Shown here in pieces: positions 32,440 to 41,706 of a DNA stretch of 64,000 nt (position 1 is its first letter; each line of letters begins with the position of its first letter). Both the position numbers and the translations under genes were made by a program. The notes under the pieces were generated by a model, which worked only from the letters and a program-made list of their open reading frames with translations, did no database searches and was not told the DNA's origin. Location: positions 1,984,001 to 2,048,000 of the forward strand of contig OZ220709.1 of the NCBI GenBank assembly GCA_965116665.1, given 5' to 3'. This DNA comes from Aldehydirespirator sp965116665. Its GTDB lineage: Bacteria; Actinomycetota; Acidimicrobiia; Acidimicrobiales; Aldehydirespiratoraceae.

Positions 32440-35340
32440 TCACAGAGGAATGACGTTGATTCCTGCCTTGGCTTCTTCAGCCAGGGATTTAATTTCGTCG
32501 GCGTCGTCCTGTTCGCAGATGACGGTGACTTGGGTGGTCTGGTTGAGGTGGCGGACGATGCCGTCATCGATGCGGTTGGTGATTTCACGCAGGAGATGCA
32601 CCAGCTCTTCGACCGGGACGTCGGGCTGGAGCGCCGTGTTGATGTTGAGAGTGATTTGCCAGTGCTTCTCGGTCGGGCCTGGCTCGGGACCGGGCGGTGG
32701 CGGTTCTGGCTCTGGCCCTGGCTCGGGTCCCGGCGGTGGCGGTTCTGGCTCTTGGCGGGTGGCGCGCTGGATTCGGATGTTGTCCGATGAGAGGTTGATG
32801 TCGCCGCTGGTGTGGACCTGATAGACCTCACCGCTCGGCCCGACTAGTTCGATGTCGTCGCTTGCGATAGCGGCGAAGAGGGCGTCGCGCAGTTCGCTGG
32901 CCCCTGAGAACAGCAGCGGCTTGTGGGGGTTGGACCAGAAGCTGTCGCGTATCTCCGACAGGGGTCGGCCGTAGTCGTTGTCTCTGAGGTTGTGGAGCAG
33001 CACGTTGCGGTCGAACTCGCCCTGGAGGAACGCCTTGCGCTCCTCGCGCAACTCGCCCCAGACGTCTGCTCCGCTGAGAGCGCTCTGGGTGTCCTTGCGG
33101 ATTCGCACGAAGGCGATGTCGCGGTGGAACTCGCCTTGGGGCGCGAGATAGACGATGTGCTTGTAGCACTGGCGCACCATGTTGTCGAGACGCTTCTTGG
33201 CTTCAGCGGCTTCGTCGCGTGCCCGCTTCTTCATGTCGTCGTCGGCTTGAACCGCAGGAAGAGAAGCAACGCGTTCGCGTGCGAGCCATTCGGCTGCGAG
33301 GCCTCGGGCTTGTTGCCGTACGGCGGTGTGGGAGCACGCGAAGACCGCTGATGATGCCCACTGCACGCTCATCGGGTCTGAGCCGACGCCCATCGCTGCC
33401 GGTAGAGAATCACGGGTGGCGCAGTCGTTGCCGTTGAACAGTGAGAACCAGCGGGAGTCCAGCACCACCAGCCTGGTCTGGTGCTTGTCGTCGATGCCTG
33501 CCTGCTCCAGCACCCCGCGGCAGTCCTGTGCGGTGACTCCGTTAGCTGGGATTGCGCCGCCGTCCACCTTCACAATCTTGTCGAACGGCCCCGAGGTGGC
33601 GATTTCAAAGGCCCGGTCGGTGACAGCCTCGTCGCGGTCGGCGTCGCCGATGGTCTTCTTCTCGGCGCGAGTGAGCATCGCTAGGGTCTTGCGGGTCTCG
33701 AACACCCACCGCTTCGGAGCGCTGCCACGTCCGGGGAGCACATCGACAGAGGCCACCCCGTCGTCGGTTTCAAGAAGTTGGGCGGCCACTGCTTCGGCGT
33801 CGCCGGTGCCGTAGCCGCCTCCGGGAACGAACGACGCGGCGAGCAGTTCTGGCTCGGTGGCTCCGCGGGCACCGTTGGCGCGGGGGCATAGCGACCGCAG
33901 GAACAGCGCGGTGGCTATGCGTTCTGCCGCCCGCGGGTTGTGTCGTATCCAGCCTTCGTCGCGGACTGTGTCGAGGTGGCGGGCCGCACCGCGTTCGGGG
34001 TTGTGCTGGTCGATGATGTCTACGCTGGCGACCTCGCGCAGATTGGCCTGCGTCTTGTCGTCAGCGACGAGACCGGAGCTGAGCAGGGCCTCTCGCAGCA
34101 GGTTGGACTGCAATGGCAGGTCGCCGCTGTCGATGAGTTCGGGAGCCCACTCGCCCGCGGCGGCGCGGCTTGCCTGGTCGTGCGCCGCGGAGGCGAAGAC
34201 CCTGATGATGGAACGCACCCGCTGGAACCCGGCGTGCTGTGCCCATTCGTCCTCGGCCAGCGCTATGAGGTCGGGATGGAACGGGTAGCAGCGCTCTACG
34301 CGTCGGCGGAACTCTGAGTCGCTGTAGCCGCCGAGTTTCTTGAATACTTTGGTCTGCCATGCGCCGCTCATGCCGGTGAGGAACTTCTCTGCGGTCCCGT
34401 GCGCGGCATCCATCGGCACTCTGGTGCTGAACAGGCGGCGCTGGATTATCTCTGCGAAGTCGCCGCCGCCGGTGACCGCGGTGGTGCGAGCGTTGCGGGT
34501 CAGCAGAGCCTCCATCTCGGCGCGGTGCTTCTCGCCTTCGCGGTTCATGGCCATGTCGTCTTTGTCCGACGCGATCATCACCATCACCGCGACGCAGTTC
34601 GGCACATCGTTGACCACATCGAGCAGCACCCGCAGGAAGGCCATGTCCAGTACCGCTCCGTCGGGGTCTGCTGCTGCGGTGACCCTGATGTAGTCCATGA
34701 TTTCGTCGATCAGAACCAGCACGGGACGGCCGACACTTCTGAGTGCCTCGGCCATCTTGGCTTTGCTGGTGATGTGCGCCTTGAACTCGTCGTAGCGGTG
34801 GCCGTCCTTGTCGAAGAGCCGCCACAAGAACCGCTCGCCGAGCCGGTTGGCCGGGCCGAAGTCCTCCTCCGCGGCGGTGGTGTTGTCGCAGTCCAGAACC
34901 ACACAAATCGGGTTGCCGAGGTCGGCGCGCACCTGTCCTCGCCCGGCGATGTTCTCCGCCGTTGACATCACCTTCTTGCCCAGGTCAGAACGCGACAGCG
35001 CCTCGGGATGCGCCGCGAGGTGCCACAAGCCGATAAGGCCGTGCGATTTGCCGCCGCCCATCGCCTGGTCTAACCGCCACAACGCGCTCGTCTGCGTCGA
35101 ATCCGGCACCCCGAGGCGCACCGCGACACGCGCCATCAACTCCACGAGGCTCCCCGTCGGATGGGTTATGTCGCCGTAGTAGCTGGCATCGGCGTAGGGG
35201 GTGCGTCCCGCGCCGACTCCCTCTTGGCCGAACACGGCATCGTGAAGCGACATCTGCACATCGTCAATCGCGCCATCGCTGGCCTTGACCTCATCGCGCA
35301 GTTCGATGACTTCCCACCACGGTGCGCTAGTGCTGGTCAT
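32440..35340 (-). CDS. DUF499-type AAA ATPase of a defence-like operon
   Basis: This 966-aa protein has Walker A as AMGGGKSHGL (residues 93-102) and Walker B as VLVLIDEIMD (207-216), the pattern of DUF499 ATPases. A proline/glutamate linker near residues 862-887 separates a small C-terminal domain. It is the last gene of the operon and overlaps the methyltransferase by 4 bases. DUF499 ATPases regularly accompany DUF1156 methylases and large helicases in predicted anti-phage loci. The biochemical role is unknown; NTP-driven DNA handling is inferred. Confidence 0.82.
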   Translation of the reverse strand: MTSTSAPWWEVIELRDEVKASDGAIDDVQMSLHDAVFGQEGVGAGRTPYADASYYGDITHPTGSLVELMARVAVRLGVPDSTQTSALWRLDQAMGGGKSHGLIGLWHLAAHPEALSRSDLGKKVMSTAENIAGRGQVRADLGNPICVVLDCDNTTAAEEDFGPANRLGERFLWRLFDKDGHRYDEFKAHITSKAKMAEALRSVGRPVLVLIDEIMDYIRVTAAADPDGAVLDMAFLRVLLDVVNDVPNCVAVMVMIASDKDDMAMNREGEKHRAEMEALLTRNARTTAVTGGGDFAEIIQRRLFSTRVPMDAAHGTAEKFLTGMSGAWQTKVFKKLGGYSDSEFRRRVERCYPFHPDLIALAEDEWAQHAGFQRVRSIIRVFASAAHDQASRAAAGEWAPELIDSGDLPLQSNLLREALLSSGLVADDKTQANLREVASVDIIDQHNPERGAARHLDTVRDEGWIRHNPRAAERIATALFLRSLCPRANGARGATEPELLAASFVPGGGYGTGDAEAVAAQLLETDDGVASVDVLPGRGSAPKRWVFETRKTLAMLTRAEKKTIGDADRDEAVTDRAFEIATSGPFDKIVKVDGGAIPANGVTAQDCRGVLEQAGIDDKHQTRLVVLDSRWFSLFNGNDCATRDSLPAAMGVGSDPMSVQWASSAVFACSHTAVRQQARGLAAEWLARERVASLPAVQADDDMKKRARDEAAEAKKRLDNMVRQCYKHIVYLAPQGEFHRDIAFVRIRKDTQSALSGADVWGELREERKAFLQGEFDRNVLLHNLRDNDYGRPLSEIRDSFWSNPHKPLLFSGASELRDALFAAIASDDIELVGPSGEVYQVHTSGDINLSSDNIRIQRATRQEPEPPPPGPEPGPEPEPPPPGPEPGPTEKHWQITLNINTALQPDVPVEELVHLLREITNRIDDGIVRHLNQTTQVTVICEQDDADEIKSLAEEAKAGINVIPL
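32677..32755. repeat. Two 39-bp tandem repeats encoding a proline linker
   Basis: Two nearly identical 39-bp units encode the 13-residue unit EPEPPPPGPEPGP twice in the DUF499 protein. The period is a multiple of three, so copy changes would lengthen or shorten the linker without a frameshift. Confidence 0.7.
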
Positions 35341-38099
35341 GAAGACTCGTCCCTTCCCGCTCCAAAGGCAAGCTCGCCCTGTGCTGCCTGTGCGTTCCGG
35401 CGTTCGCGTTCCACCTCGCGGGCGTCGCGCGCCCGTAGAGCACGGTCACAGATGAGGTTGCGTTGCCGCACCGCCCAGGTCCAGGTCTGCCCATCACGGT
35501 CGCTCTCACCAACAGCGCGGGCCAACTCCGCCATCGCCGCCCACAGCATCTCGTCGTTCTCGCGGTCCAGCACATGCAAGGCCTCGGCAATTTCGGCCAG
35601 CGCGCGGCCCTCGGCAGCCACCGCCAATGCGATGTCTATGACTGCACTATTGGGATGCAGGTCAAGCGTGTCAGCGGTCTCATTCCCGAAGGCCAGTCTC
35701 GGCCCGCCTTTGACCTTCTTGATGATGCCCTCCACGTCCTTCTCGGACATGTCGTATGACAGTCGCTGCCAGCGAGCCTCAGAACCCGCGGCGACACCCC
35801 TGCCGTGCTGGCGTGCCCACGACAGCGCAAACCGGGTGCGTTCATCGAAATCAGCCAGCCGGAACTTATCGATACGCACATCAGCGGCTTCCTCCACTGC
35901 CTTGTGCGCCAACCCCAAGAAGTGCTGAATGGGCACTTCGACGCCGGTGAAGTCACGCACCTCGCTGTACTTGCCCACCACCTCCATCGCTGGAGCAATC
36001 GCCGCCATCCGCTGGTCCGAATCCGCCAGTCCGTCAGCGGTCCAGTCCGGCACCCTTCGGGCAATCTCGGCGCGCACCAGTTCATCCACTACCCGCACAT
36101 CACCGACCGGGCGGTTCGGCTTGGCCGCTCGGCAGGCCATCATGATGGTGTTGTCGATGTACTCGCCCGTCTGCTTGCCGCCCTTCTCAGTGCTGCACGG
36201 CCACGACCCAGTAAGCACCAGCCCCGCATCCGAGATAGCCGTTAGCACCCGCGCCCAAGCATCAGGGTCGCCGTGTCCGAAGACGAGGCTTACCACCCCT
36301 TCGGAGCCGACCTTGAGTCGAGCTTGGTCGAACGCCTTGGTTATGCACGACTTGTAGTGCGACTCGGTGCGGTGGTCATTGTCGTCGGCGGTGGTGAACT
36401 TGATTACCGCCTCATTCGTCTTTTCCTGTAGCCCCCCGGGGTCAGTCGTCACGCCAAACCACGGATGTGAGGTGATCAGGGCTCGCTTGAGCCATACATA
36501 CATCAGATCAGAAGCGTCACAGTAGTTAATCATCGAGTCATAGGGCGGATCGGTGACCACTGCGTCCAAGCAGCCATCAGGCAGTGGCAGTTCCGTAGCC
36601 GACCCGCGCTGAACCACGCACGGGATTCCCTGGACGCGGCTGAACTGCTTGCTGAGGCTCCGAAGCGTGTGTGCGGATAGTGAGCCCCATGTGGCAGGTC
36701 CTTCGCCGCAGCCGGTCTCGAAGTAGTCGAAGCTGTGTGAAATCCCCGAGTCGTTAAAGTAGATGTGGCTCACTTTCTGAGCACGCTCCTGCAGAGTGGT
36801 GCTGCGCGTGCTGTGCTTGACTCGTCGGACGAGGTTGGCAGCTGCGTAGCCCGTTAGCACAGCGGCGTAGTCACTTCCGATTCCGCCTTCGAGCATCTCA
36901 CGACATAGTTCATCAATTGTGCGAGCTAGTCTCACAAGTCCGAGAGTTTGCCGGGCATTGCATAGCTCTCCCCAACTCCGGTAGCCGTAGTTGACAGGCC
37001 CTATGAATCTGGAGAGTCCAGGGTCGATTGGTTCCGTCGGTACTGCTCCGAGGCCCGAACCCGGGCTTGGTTCGTTGCTCAGAGCCTTCTCGACTCGGGA
37101 GAGCGCAGCGAGGTCAGCATCAGAGGGCTCGCGGTAGCGCTTGCCAACCTCAGGGTCGTGGTCGGCTACGACAAGCATCACATCATCTCGCAGCCCGTCA
37201 CGCATCATCCGCTTTAGCGTGTCTGTCGGGTGTGCGTGCTGGCAGAAGCAACACATCGCCGTCTTGCCCCTCCTGCCAGCCATCTTCACCAGGGTCGGTG
37301 GATTTGAGGGTGAGCCGTCAGACACCTCGGTCTGGAATGTCCCCGATGAGGAATCCGGGATGATTCGGTAGGACTGACCAAGATCTTCTCGCTTCGCTCT
37401 CTTGCCTGTTGTGGCTGGTCGCGGACTTCTGAGCGCGAGATTGCCCGTCAGTGGGAATCTGTTGCCGCAATTGGTGCATGGCAGCGTGACTGCCCACACG
37501 TATCCCCACGGACGCTTGCCCCCAACGACGGGATAGAACTCACCCATGGTGTTGGTGTAGCGGGTGCCCACCACGTCGAGAACGAATCGTACGTCGCGCA
37601 ACATGCGCGAATCTGCGAAGCGTTCCATCTTGTGCTGCTGGTAACCGTCGAATGGCAGGTCAGGTTCGTTGTCCCAGTCGCGCAACGGATAATCGGCTAA
37701 GAGTTGGCCCGCGAGGGTTGCGACCGGCGAGTAGTCAATGCCCCACGCCTGAATGCCTAGTCGAGTGGCTTCGAGCGGAATCATCGCTCTCCCGGAGAAC
37801 GGGTCGCATATCTTGGCCCCGGCGGGATAGTGCTTCGATAGTTCACTCCGCAGTTCGTCGTTCTTGGCGTCGTAGCTTTCCATGGCTTCACGGACGAGCT
37901 TCTTGAGGTCCTCCTGCTCCTGCTCGCCCGCAGGCCATGGAAGCAGTGAGCAGATTACGGCTGCCTTCGCTTGGGCGAGGGGGCGGGAAGCGAACCAGGT
38001 GAACAGGCTTTTCTCGGCGAACCCAGTCCCCCAGCCGCTTCCAGAGTGTTTGGACACCTCGGCGCAAGGGAACCATCGTTCAATCATCCGAGTTGTCAC
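35337..38099 (-). CDS. DUF1156-type DNA methyltransferase of a defence-like operon
   Basis: This protein of about 920 aa starts with the DUF1156 pattern MIERWFPCAEVSKHSGSGWG. SAM-binding motif I is DPFSGRAMIPLEATRLG (about 99-115) and the catalytic motif is TDPPYDSMINY (DPPY 517-520), as in N6-adenine or N4-cytosine methylases. Zinc-binding CxxC pairs lie between (CTNCGN, CCFCQH). I start at GTG 38099, overlapping the helicase stop (GTGA); the frame is open to 38156 but this adds nothing conserved. It would modify host DNA for self/non-self discrimination. There is no separate restriction nuclease nearby. Confidence 0.88.
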   Translation of the reverse strand: MTTRMIERWFPCAEVSKHSGSGWGTGFAEKSLFTWFASRPLAQAKAAVICSLLPWPAGEQEQEDLKKLVREAMESYDAKNDELRSELSKHYPAGAKICDPFSGRAMIPLEATRLGIQAWGIDYSPVATLAGQLLADYPLRDWDNEPDLPFDGYQQHKMERFADSRMLRDVRFVLDVVGTRYTNTMGEFYPVVGGKRPWGYVWAVTLPCTNCGNRFPLTGNLALRSPRPATTGKRAKREDLGQSYRIIPDSSSGTFQTEVSDGSPSNPPTLVKMAGRRGKTAMCCFCQHAHPTDTLKRMMRDGLRDDVMLVVADHDPEVGKRYREPSDADLAALSRVEKALSNEPSPGSGLGAVPTEPIDPGLSRFIGPVNYGYRSWGELCNARQTLGLVRLARTIDELCREMLEGGIGSDYAAVLTGYAAANLVRRVKHSTRSTTLQERAQKVSHIYFNDSGISHSFDYFETGCGEGPATWGSLSAHTLRSLSKQFSRVQGIPCVVQRGSATELPLPDGCLDAVVTDPPYDSMINYCDASDLMYVWLKRALITSHPWFGVTTDPGGLQEKTNEAVIKFTTADDNDHRTESHYKSCITKAFDQARLKVGSEGVVSLVFGHGDPDAWARVLTAISDAGLVLTGSWPCSTEKGGKQTGEYIDNTIMMACRAAKPNRPVGDVRVVDELVRAEIARRVPDWTADGLADSDQRMAAIAPAMEVVGKYSEVRDFTGVEVPIQHFLGLAHKAVEEAADVRIDKFRLADFDERTRFALSWARQHGRGVAAGSEARWQRLSYDMSEKDVEGIIKKVKGGPRLAFGNETADTLDLHPNSAVIDIALAVAAEGRALAEIAEALHVLDRENDEMLWAAMAELARAVGESDRDGQTWTWAVRQRNLICDRALRARDAREVERERRNAQAAQGELAFGAGRDESS

Positions 38100-41000
38100 G
38101 GAGCGTCTCCCTGCTTGTCGAGGGCTGCCTTGAGTTCGCTGCCGGGGAGTCGCCACAGCGGTATGTCAGTGAAGCCTCCGGGGAAGGTCTGAATCGGGTT
38201 CTTCCACGCGCCGTAGAGGTTGCCGGTGCCGTCGGCGCATTCGTCCACGACATACAGCCAGTAGTCGTCGCCGAGCTGCGCGGCCTGGGCGAGTTCACCG
38301 CCGGTGAGGGTGATGCCGGTGGTGGATGCTTTGCCTGCTCGTCCCTTGACCTCCACGCATCTCTGCTCCGCGCCGCGTACGGCGTGCAGGTCATAGCCGC
38401 GGCCTTCGGTATGCACATCCTCAACGCGCCAGCCGTCGCCTTCAAGGAGGTCTGTGACCAGGCGCATCGACACGACTTCGCTGTTGGCCTGTTCGTCTGC
38501 GTTCTCTTCGGGGTCGTCCTGTGTGGTGGGGGCGATGATGTGTGCCCATCCGACGCGGCGCGGCTCTCCTCGGGCGACTCTTGCGGCTGTCTTGGCGTCG
38601 TTCATTCGGTGGCGGATGGTCGCATCGATGCGTGCTCGGGCTGCTGTTCTGCGCTTCTTGTCGACTATCTGGTCGGTGAGGTCGTTCGGTAGCCGCCGCA
38701 GTTGGCTGGACAGTTGTTTGACCCAGCCGTTGAGCAAGGCGGCACGCCGATTACGTTCGGTGTCGGCTGCCTTGACGGCTCGTCGATCTGCGGTCTCAGC
38801 GACATCCGGTGCGAGCGGCACGGGCGTCAGGTGGGGCGCGGCGGCGAGGTTGGGCAGCGTGTCCCATGACACCGGCCGCGCCGAGCCGGACCCGTCGACA
38901 CGTATCAGCCATGATGCTGTGCTGGTGCGTTCACGGTGCCGGGGGTCCGAGCCGTTGGAGCCTTCAGTGATGTCGCATTCGTACACGAACAGCGTGTAGT
39001 CCGCGCGGGCGCTCTCGTCGTAGAGGGTCCCTCCCTGCCACATCTCCGGCGCGACCCGCTCGCGCAGACCATGGACGAGCGCTGCAAGCTCGGGGTCGCT
39101 CGGTCCGAGCATCACAGCGTCAGCGGCGCGTTCGTAGCCGTCAGCAATCGCCTTCTGGCGGGTGTCGGCTCTGGTCGCGACCAGCGCTGCTCCCTTCGTC
39201 GGGCGCAGCTCCTCGGGCAGTTGCCAGCCATGTTCGGCTTGTGAAGCCGACAGGTAGTAGAAGCCTTCGTCGCCTATGGGAGCGCGGTCGCGTTTCAACA
39301 GTCCACCGGCCGCGATGCGGCCCAGGAACCGCTCAACGATGATTGGATTCACGCGGGCGGTGTGGTCATCGTGGCGGGCCGCGTTGGCGGCTGCCTCATC
39401 CACCTTGCTGCTCAGAGCACGCACTTCGGCGTAGTAATCGTCACGGGCCTGCCGGATCTGCTCCAGGCTCGGCCAGTCCCCGCCGAAGGATGCACTGGAG
39501 TCGGTGTCGTAGAAGAGCCGAAGCAGCCTCTCATGCTCACCGGCCCCGGTGTCTGAGCGGATGCGTTCCATGATGGCATTGAGGCTGTCGAACATCTTGC
39601 CGTCGAGTTCGTTGGCGGCCTCTATCAGCCGGTCCAGCAACCTCTCGTGAGCCTGTCCCTCTCGGGTGCCCAAAGCGACGAGGTTGTAGAGGTTGACTTT
39701 GTGCTTCTGGCCGATGCGGTGGATACGGCCCATCCGCTGCTCCAGGCGCACGAGCGACCACGGGATGTCCCAGTTCACAAGCACGTGCGCGGCCTGGAGG
39801 TCGATTCCCTCGTTACCGGCGTCGGTGGAGACAATCACCTCGAAGCGGCCCTCCATGAACCGCGCCTGAATCTTTGACCGCTCGGTGTGGTCCAAGGTGC
39901 CGGAATACTCCTCGGCGGTGAACCCCTCGTTGACGAACATCCGCACCAGCCACTTGGCGGTGTCCGCGTACTCGGTGAACACCACGAGCTGTTGGCCGGA
40001 GCCTGGAGTGATGTTGTTGCCGCGCAGGCACTTCAGCATCGGCTCCCACTTGGAGACGTCCAGATTGCTGAGCGCGAGCTGCCCTGAGCCGGACCCGAGC
40101 AGCGGTTCCAGTTCAGCCAACATCGTGTTGATGGCCTTCTTCTCTTCGCGGGGGTTGAGCGAGCCTGCGGTAACCACCCGTTCCTCGCGCTCGTCGTCGT
40201 CCTCGTCGGCATGGTCCTCGCCGAGCGCGTCGGCGGTGCCCATCTTGTCGCGGCGCCGGCGGAGCGTCTCGGCCAGCGCATGCAATGACGAGGCCGCCCG
40301 CTTGCCGTACACCATCGCAGCCAAGGCACGGCCCCGCACATGGAAGTACTGGTTCACCAATGCCTGTGCCCAGTCGTAGAAGCGCTGCTCCTCGGAGTTC
40401 ATCGGCACCTTGATGTTCTGGGCCTCGCGCTCCTTGAACAGCAGGCTCTGGGAGTCGTAGTCGACCAGTTCTTCCTTCATGCGTCTCAGGAAGTGCAGCG
40501 GCCCCGGCTTCAACGGCGCACCGGTATGGGGCTGGTCGCTGTCGGAGCGGGGCCGCTTGGGCAGGCCACTGTCAGGCTCACGGCTCGTCGGGAACACGTC
40601 AGGGTCCACAAGGTGCAGCAACTCCCGGAAGTACCACTCGTCGCCGCGATGAGGGGTCGCAGTCAAGAACACAGCGTGAGGAACCTCGGCCGACAGTTCC
40701 ACGCCCACCCTGTGGAACGTCTCAGCGGTTGGGGTCATCCGATGCGCCTCATCAAAGATGATGGCGTCCCACCCCGCCTTGTCGGGATGCAACGCCTCAC
40801 GCACCGCCGGGTTCACCGCAGCCAGATTCAGCGAAACCACCCACAGGTCCTCGCCCGGCACCGACAAGGCGCGCTGGCGGATGGTCTCCGCGGTCACCTC
40901 GCGCAGACCCCCACCGAAGAACCTCTCAAAGTCGGCCTTCCACTTGATGACCAGATGCGCCGGGCACACCACCAACGCCCGCTTGACCAGACCCTTGCGC

Positions 41001-41455
41001 TGCGCCTCCCGCAGCCACAGCCCCGACATAATGGTCTTGCCGGTGCCGGGCTCATCAGCCAGCAAGAACCGCAGCAGCGGCTGGGTAATCATCTGCCCGT
41101 ACACCGCCGCCATCTGATGCGGCAGAGGCCGCAACGGAGTCGACGCCAACACCGTCGAACTGGCCGAGCGCACCGCGCCCAACATCCACTCTGTCCAAAG
41201 CCCAGCTATCACCGTGTGCGGCGCGGCAGCTCCGTCCTCAGAAAGCACCCTCACCGAGCGAGCCTGTTCGGATGTGAGTGACACCTTGCGGAGCACGTCT
41301 GAGGCTTCGTCGTCCTTGACGTACAGGTCTGCTCCACCGTCTGACCGCAGATACACCAGGTCCGCGATGACCATTGCTGACTCACCAGGCAGTCGCAACC
41401 GTTGCCCACTCTCGAGCGATTGTGGGGCGATGTCTTGTGCCTCAGCCGTAGTCAA
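38096..41455 (-). CDS. SNF2/DEAD-type helicase with C-terminal DUF3883 (PD-(D/E)xK-like) domain
   Basis: This 1119-aa protein has Walker A DEPGTGKTIM (134-143), DEAH box IIFDEAHRM (232-240), TATPHRGDE, and C-terminal helicase motifs VVFTEYADTAKWL, VSTDAGNEGIDLQAA and QRMGRIHRIGQ. The C-terminus has EGDGWRVEDVHTEGRGYDLH and VEVKGRAG, the DUF3883 pattern related to PD-(D/E)xK nucleases. It could therefore both translocate on and cut DNA. It starts at TTG 41455, overlapping the stop of a 71-aa frame (TTGA), with GGAG 8 bases upstream. Known candidates with this layout are helicase-methylase-ATPase loci. Confidence 0.9.
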   Translation of the reverse strand: MTTAEAQDIAPQSLESGQRLRLPGESAMVIADLVYLRSDGGADLYVKDDEASDVLRKVSLTSEQARSVRVLSEDGAAAPHTVIAGLWTEWMLGAVRSASSTVLASTPLRPLPHQMAAVYGQMITQPLLRFLLADEPGTGKTIMSGLWLREAQRKGLVKRALVVCPAHLVIKWKADFERFFGGGLREVTAETIRQRALSVPGEDLWVVSLNLAAVNPAVREALHPDKAGWDAIIFDEAHRMTPTAETFHRVGVELSAEVPHAVFLTATPHRGDEWYFRELLHLVDPDVFPTSREPDSGLPKRPRSDSDQPHTGAPLKPGPLHFLRRMKEELVDYDSQSLLFKEREAQNIKVPMNSEEQRFYDWAQALVNQYFHVRGRALAAMVYGKRAASSLHALAETLRRRRDKMGTADALGEDHADEDDDEREERVVTAGSLNPREEKKAINTMLAELEPLLGSGSGQLALSNLDVSKWEPMLKCLRGNNITPGSGQQLVVFTEYADTAKWLVRMFVNEGFTAEEYSGTLDHTERSKIQARFMEGRFEVIVSTDAGNEGIDLQAAHVLVNWDIPWSLVRLEQRMGRIHRIGQKHKVNLYNLVALGTREGQAHERLLDRLIEAANELDGKMFDSLNAIMERIRSDTGAGEHERLLRLFYDTDSSASFGGDWPSLEQIRQARDDYYAEVRALSSKVDEAAANAARHDDHTARVNPIIVERFLGRIAAGGLLKRDRAPIGDEGFYYLSASQAEHGWQLPEELRPTKGAALVATRADTRQKAIADGYERAADAVMLGPSDPELAALVHGLRERVAPEMWQGGTLYDESARADYTLFVYECDITEGSNGSDPRHRERTSTASWLIRVDGSGSARPVSWDTLPNLAAAPHLTPVPLAPDVAETADRRAVKAADTERNRRAALLNGWVKQLSSQLRRLPNDLTDQIVDKKRRTAARARIDATIRHRMNDAKTAARVARGEPRRVGWAHIIAPTTQDDPEENADEQANSEVVSMRLVTDLLEGDGWRVEDVHTEGRGYDLHAVRGAEQRCVEVKGRAGKASTTGITLTGGELAQAAQLGDDYWLYVVDECADGTGNLYGAWKNPIQTFPGGFTDIPLWRLPGSELKAALDKQGDAP

Positions 41456-41667
41456 CGGACTGACTCCATGTGTCTTAGGCCGTCGGCAAGGGCCGAAGCA
41501 CCAAGAGCCGACAATGGGGCATGGGAGATGGCATGTGAGTTCTCATTCTGGGATAGCTGCGGGGCTTCACAGACTTCAAACCGTACCCGGAAGTTGGATC
41601 GCTGGCCGGGGAGCCACTGGGCCTCACCCTTGGAATAAGTATCGTCAACGACAACGCGCCGAGCCAT
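41452..41667 (-). CDS. 71-aa protein at the head of the defence-like operon
   Basis: The small frame starts at ATG 41667 and its stop overlaps the TTG start of the helicase gene (TTGA). This coupling argues that it is translated. The product begins MARRVVVDDTYSKGEAQWLP, with a following beta-like stretch SNFRVRFEV. No family was recognised. It lies only 39 bases after the SDR stop on the same strand. Its ribosome binding site (AGGAG touching the ATG) is poorly spaced, so the start may be different. It could be a leader, regulator or remnant of a larger gene cut at the island edge. Confidence 0.45.
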   Translation of the reverse strand: MARRVVVDDTYSKGEAQWLPGQRSNFRVRFEVCEAPQLSQNENSHAISHAPLSALGASALADGLRHMESVR

Positions 41668-41706
41668 CTCCTAACCCGCTCGGGCTCAACCCGGGACGGC
41701 GGGCCC

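Noticed and set aside
32440..41455. Assignment of the defence block to DISARM or BREX
   Set aside because: A methylase and a SNF2-type helicase are shared with DISARM, but DrmA, DrmB and DrmC are absent. No PglZ, BrxC or BrxL/Lon protein typical of BREX is seen.
31447..41704. 8-bp direct repeat CGGCGGGC at 31447-31454 and 41697-41704 as attachment sites of the inserted block
   Set aside because: The 8-mer is pure GC and common by chance in this DNA; no integrase or tRNA gene is next to either copy.
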